33,793 nucleotides of DNA, taken from the NCBI GenBank assembly GCA_017445995.1, contig JAFSRT010000012.1, positions 1 through 33,793 on the forward strand, read 5' to 3'. The DNA is from Clostridia bacterium (GTDB lineage: Bacteria > Bacillota > Clostridia > Christensenellales > Borkfalkiaceae). Position 1 is the stretch's first letter; each line of letters starts with the position of its first letter. The position numbers were made by a program, and so were the translations under genes. This document shows, piece by piece, positions 31,904 through 33,793 of the stretch. Below the pieces are notes generated by a model. The model did not search any database, had not been told where the DNA came from, and worked only from the letters and a program-made list of their open reading frames with translations.

Positions 31904-33382
31904 TTATTTTTGCCTGTAAACGATAATCCTTTCATCGTTAAGAAGCGGAAACTGTAATTCTTTATTCGACGCGACTAATTCTTCGGGGCAGACGTTAAGC
32001 CTTTTTGCTAACGCCCACAAATCTTCGCCCGCTTCGGCGCAGTAGATACTGATTGAAGAATCGTTCGTCGCCTTTTCGCCGTTATCCGCAACGTTCGAAA
32101 TATATTCTAATTCATTTTCTTCGCTATAACAACTTACGCACACGTTAATAAACTCGATTTCAAGTTCCACGTCGGAATTGAGTTTTGCGCGACAATTCTT
32201 CGCGTAATAATACGGATTGCAGTCCTTTTCCAAGAGTGGCAGAGTAAAACTACCTTCCGCTCTTTCGGTAAAGTATCTGCCTTCCTTATCGGTAAACATA
32301 CAGTCGCACACAAAAACCGCCGTCCCTTCGCTTTGTACACCGGATTTTGCAATCACCTGAACTCTGCCGTTCAATATTCCTATTAGGCTATCTTTTTCCG
32401 AATCTTTAAGCCCCGCCTTAACGGTAATTTTCTGTTCCGTTTCCTTAATTTCTACGGGCAGTTTTATCGTAGCGACACTTTTAGTGATTTCAAGTTGATT
32501 AGTCGTCGAGAAAGCGTCTTCGACAATCTGCATAGCCGACTTTGAAAAGCACTCGCCGTTTAAGTTTAGCCCCACGTTAAAAGTTATCGTGCTTTTGTCG
32601 TCTTCTTCCGAAACGGCAACGTCTAACTTAAAGTTTTTTAAAAAAGCGTCCGCACTCGCCGTCATTGTCGGCATTGCTTCGGCGCACGGTATTTCAATCC
32701 TATAAGGCAGAGCGCCGTCTTCTTTAATTATACAGCTTTTTTCTGCGTTTTGCAACAAAAGAAGGGTATAAATAACGCTTCCGTCGACGATAATCGATTC
32801 CACACCGCATTGACAGGCGGAAATAACGACGTTATACTTTTGCGACAAAACTTCCTTTATTTTATAGCCGACTTCCGTCTCTTCCGAAACGGTATAAGAA
32901 AGGCTTCCTTTCCCGAACGACTTATATATTTCTTTCTCCGCGGTTTTTAAATACAGGTCGTCGCCGCCGACGAAAAAGTTTTCTTTTTCTTCCGAAAAAA
33001 TACTCGCCGATATCTCGATTTCTTCCGAAAATACGATAAACGCGCCACCGTTGTCCGTTTCCGTCCTTACGGGACTGCAAGAAAGTTTTACCTTATCGCC
33101 CGCTTTAACGTCGCAGGACAACACCCCGCTGAACTCGTTCGCGCACTCTTTTTTGCGCACGTTTTTGTCCTTGTCTTCGTAAACGCAATAGAAAACTATT
33201 TTCCCGAAAAACTTTATCCTGTTGTCGGTGATTTCGTTCTGAACGTTATATATCTGCGAAGTAATATAGATGATTTTTTCCGTTTCTTCGCTGATTAAAT
33301 CGGTTTTGCACTCCGCCTTTATTTTATCGTTTATTATCGCCTTGTCTTTTTTTAAAGTTAAACTTTCAAATTTAGGTGTCAT
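31904..33382 (-). CDS. SPOCS (DUF3794) domain protein with C-terminal LysM
   Basis: The start is ATG 33382 (492 residues; AGGAG upstream), not the GTG at 33409. The chain appears to hold three related beta-rich SPOCS-like segments (about 15-100, 160-260 and 295-410), each with alternating strands and acidic turns. It ends in a LysM domain of about 45 residues (AGEDLWALAKRLNVCPEELVASN, then a basic end). SPOCS/LysM proteins are linked with spore coat and cortex morphogenesis in Clostridia, so this gene hints at sporulation ancestry. There is no signal peptide. It sits between veg and ispE, where many clostridia carry it. Confidence 0.88.
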   Translation of the reverse strand: MTPKFESLTLKKDKAIINDKIKAECKTDLISEETEKIIYITSQIYNVQNEITDNRIKFFGKIVFYCVYEDKDKNVRKKECANEFSGVLSCDVKAGDKVKLSCSPVRTETDNGGAFIVFSEEIEISASIFSEEKENFFVGGDDLYLKTAEKEIYKSFGKGSLSYTVSEETEVGYKIKEVLSQKYNVVISACQCGVESIIVDGSVIYTLLLLQNAEKSCIIKEDGALPYRIEIPCAEAMPTMTASADAFLKNFKLDVAVSEEDDKSTITFNVGLNLNGECFSKSAMQIVEDAFSTTNQLEITKSVATIKLPVEIKETEQKITVKAGLKDSEKDSLIGILNGRVQVIAKSGVQSEGTAVFVCDCMFTDKEGRYFTERAEGSFTLPLLEKDCNPYYYAKNCRAKLNSDVELEIEFINVCVSCYSEENELEYISNVADNGEKATNDSSISIYCAEAGEDLWALAKRLNVCPEELVASNKELQFPLLNDERIIVYRQK

Positions 33383-33442
33383 ATCTTTCTCCTGATTTTT
33401 ATTTTTCACTATATTCTATAAAAAAAAGGTTTTTTATATGAC

Positions 33443-33471
33443 AAAAGACGCAAAATATATTGCGCCTTTTT
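33443..33471 (-). terminator. possible weak terminator after veg
   Basis: An imperfect hairpin (AAAAGACGCAA / TTGCGCCTTTT, one mismatch, 6-base loop) overlaps the veg stop codon. On the minus strand it is followed only by TTTTG, so it may be partial and allow read-through to the SPOCS gene. Confidence 0.35.
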
Positions 33472-33710
33472 TATTTTTCGGTTAGTTTCACTTTCCCGCA
33501 CACGTACTCGGAATATGAATACGCCGTTTTATGAAAAAAGTCCTTTTCTTCGGGTTTTACCGTAAACAGCGACGAGTACACCCCGTTTAATACCCCGAAG
33601 AACTTAACGTATTTGTTCCTGCCCACGTTAAGCGTAACCAAAACGTCCTTCCCTTCGAGTTTTTTTATCGCGTCCTTTACCTTCGATAACGTCTCCGTCG
33701 TCTTTATCAT
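33471..33710 (-). CDS. veg: Veg family protein
   Basis: A 79-residue protein matching Veg (DUF1021), a small beta-barrel protein found across Firmicutes and, in B. subtilis, linked to biofilm gene control. Recognisable features are the N-terminal helix ending in LEGKDV, the basic stretch NVGRNKYVKFFGVL, and the aromatic YSYSEYVCGKVKL end. In B. subtilis veg is also close to ispE, which supports the assignment. No clear Shine-Dalgarno is seen before the ATG (TCTTTCT). A TATAAT (33743-33738) about 28 bases upstream suggests its own start point, without a convincing -35. Confidence 0.9.
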   Translation of the reverse strand: MIKTTETLSKVKDAIKKLEGKDVLVTLNVGRNKYVKFFGVLNGVYSSLFTVKPEEKDFFHKTAYSYSEYVCGKVKLTEK

Positions 33711-33737
33711 AGAAAGATTATTGACTAAAAAATAAAT

Positions 33738-33743
33738 ATTATA
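33738..33743 (-). promoter_or_regulatory. probable -10 box of veg
   Basis: TATAAT on the minus strand lies about 28 bases before the veg ATG and 3 bases after the stop of the upstream gene. No -35 with normal spacing was found; TTGACG is only 13 bases away. Confidence 0.35.
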
Positions 33744-33745
33744 CC

Positions 33746-33793
33746 TTATTTATCTTCGTCAAAATCTTCGTCGTCGTCTTCGTCTTCTTCTTC
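33746..33793 (-). CDS. C-terminal acidic tail of a gene cut by the window edge
   Basis: On the minus strand the last bases read in one frame as EEEDEDDDEDFDEDK followed by TAA at 33748-33746. The other two frames give basic low-complexity runs, so the acidic frame is the likely coding one. Acidic tails like this occur on the RNA polymerase delta subunit and on several other proteins; identity cannot be decided from 15 residues. Confidence 0.6.
   Translation of the reverse strand, partial: EEEDEDDDEDFDEDK

Noticed and set aside
33417..33438. AT-only inverted repeat (TATAAAAAA / TTTTTTATA) before the SPOCS gene
   Set aside because: Made only of A/T runs in an AT-rich spacer; likely chance or part of a promoter rather than an operator.

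Overview
This window looks like a chromosomal core region of an uncultivated, low-GC, Gram-positive-type bacterium, most likely a member of class Clostridia. The reasons are the partial 16S rRNA gene at the left edge, strong AAGGAG-type ribosome binding sites, TTGACA/TATAAT promoters, and the veg - SPOCS/LysM protein - ispE block at the right edge, which resembles the Bacillus/Clostridia veg-ispE neighbourhood. The genus cannot be fixed from this sequence alone. No phage, transposon, CRISPR array or defence island is visible. Nearly all protein genes lie on the minus strand; the exceptions are a tRNA-Arg gene, one unknown 315-aa gene, serS and the transketolase gene.

Layout from left to right. 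1-714 is the 5' part of a 16S rRNA gene (minus strand), with its leader and promoter up to about 965. Next come an unknown membrane protein (1310-2005), mnmA, and a tRNA-Arg(CCG) gene that diverges from mnmA. 3384-6006 is an iron-sulfur operon: Rrf2-type regulator, IscS-type desulfurase, IscU-type scaffold and an SGNH hydrolase. It has a near-perfect promoter and an 11-bp inverted-repeat operator. Two unknown genes follow (6099-7335). 7415-13505 reads as one likely operon: a large membrane-anchored surface protein, a single-pass membrane protein, an MscS-type channel and an AqpZ-like aquaporin. 13628-18635 holds deoR-type regulator, cysE, cysS, a TIGR04076 protein and a shortened alaS. serS (plus strand) and a DUF1295 membrane protein follow.

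21321-27897 is a seven-gene unit: proS, an unknown membrane protein, mnmE, a LysR regulator, uppP, mscL and an Sfp-type phosphopantetheinyl transferase. Transketolase (plus strand) diverges from it. The right end holds a Cys/Lys-rich 83-aa protein behind a low-molecular-weight tyrosine phosphatase, then ispE, a SPOCS/LysM protein and veg, and finally the acidic C-terminus of a gene cut by the window edge.

The genes combine into a few themes. Translation and tRNA modification are represented by four aminoacyl-tRNA synthetases, mnmA and mnmE. Sulfur and Fe-S metabolism are represented by cysE, cysS, iscS/iscU and MnmA, which needs persulfide sulfur. Envelope and osmotic homeostasis are represented by MscS, MscL, aquaporin, UppP and the surface protein. 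No previously undescribed system can be proved here. The best candidates for follow-up are the surface-protein/MscS/aquaporin operon, the small Cys-cluster/Lys-tail protein, the AlaRS lacking its C-Ala domain, and the operator of the Fe-S operon. Several translation starts were moved from the longest ORF to the ATG with a proper ribosome binding site (iscU, surface protein, cysE, serS, PPTase, tkt, ispE, SPOCS protein).
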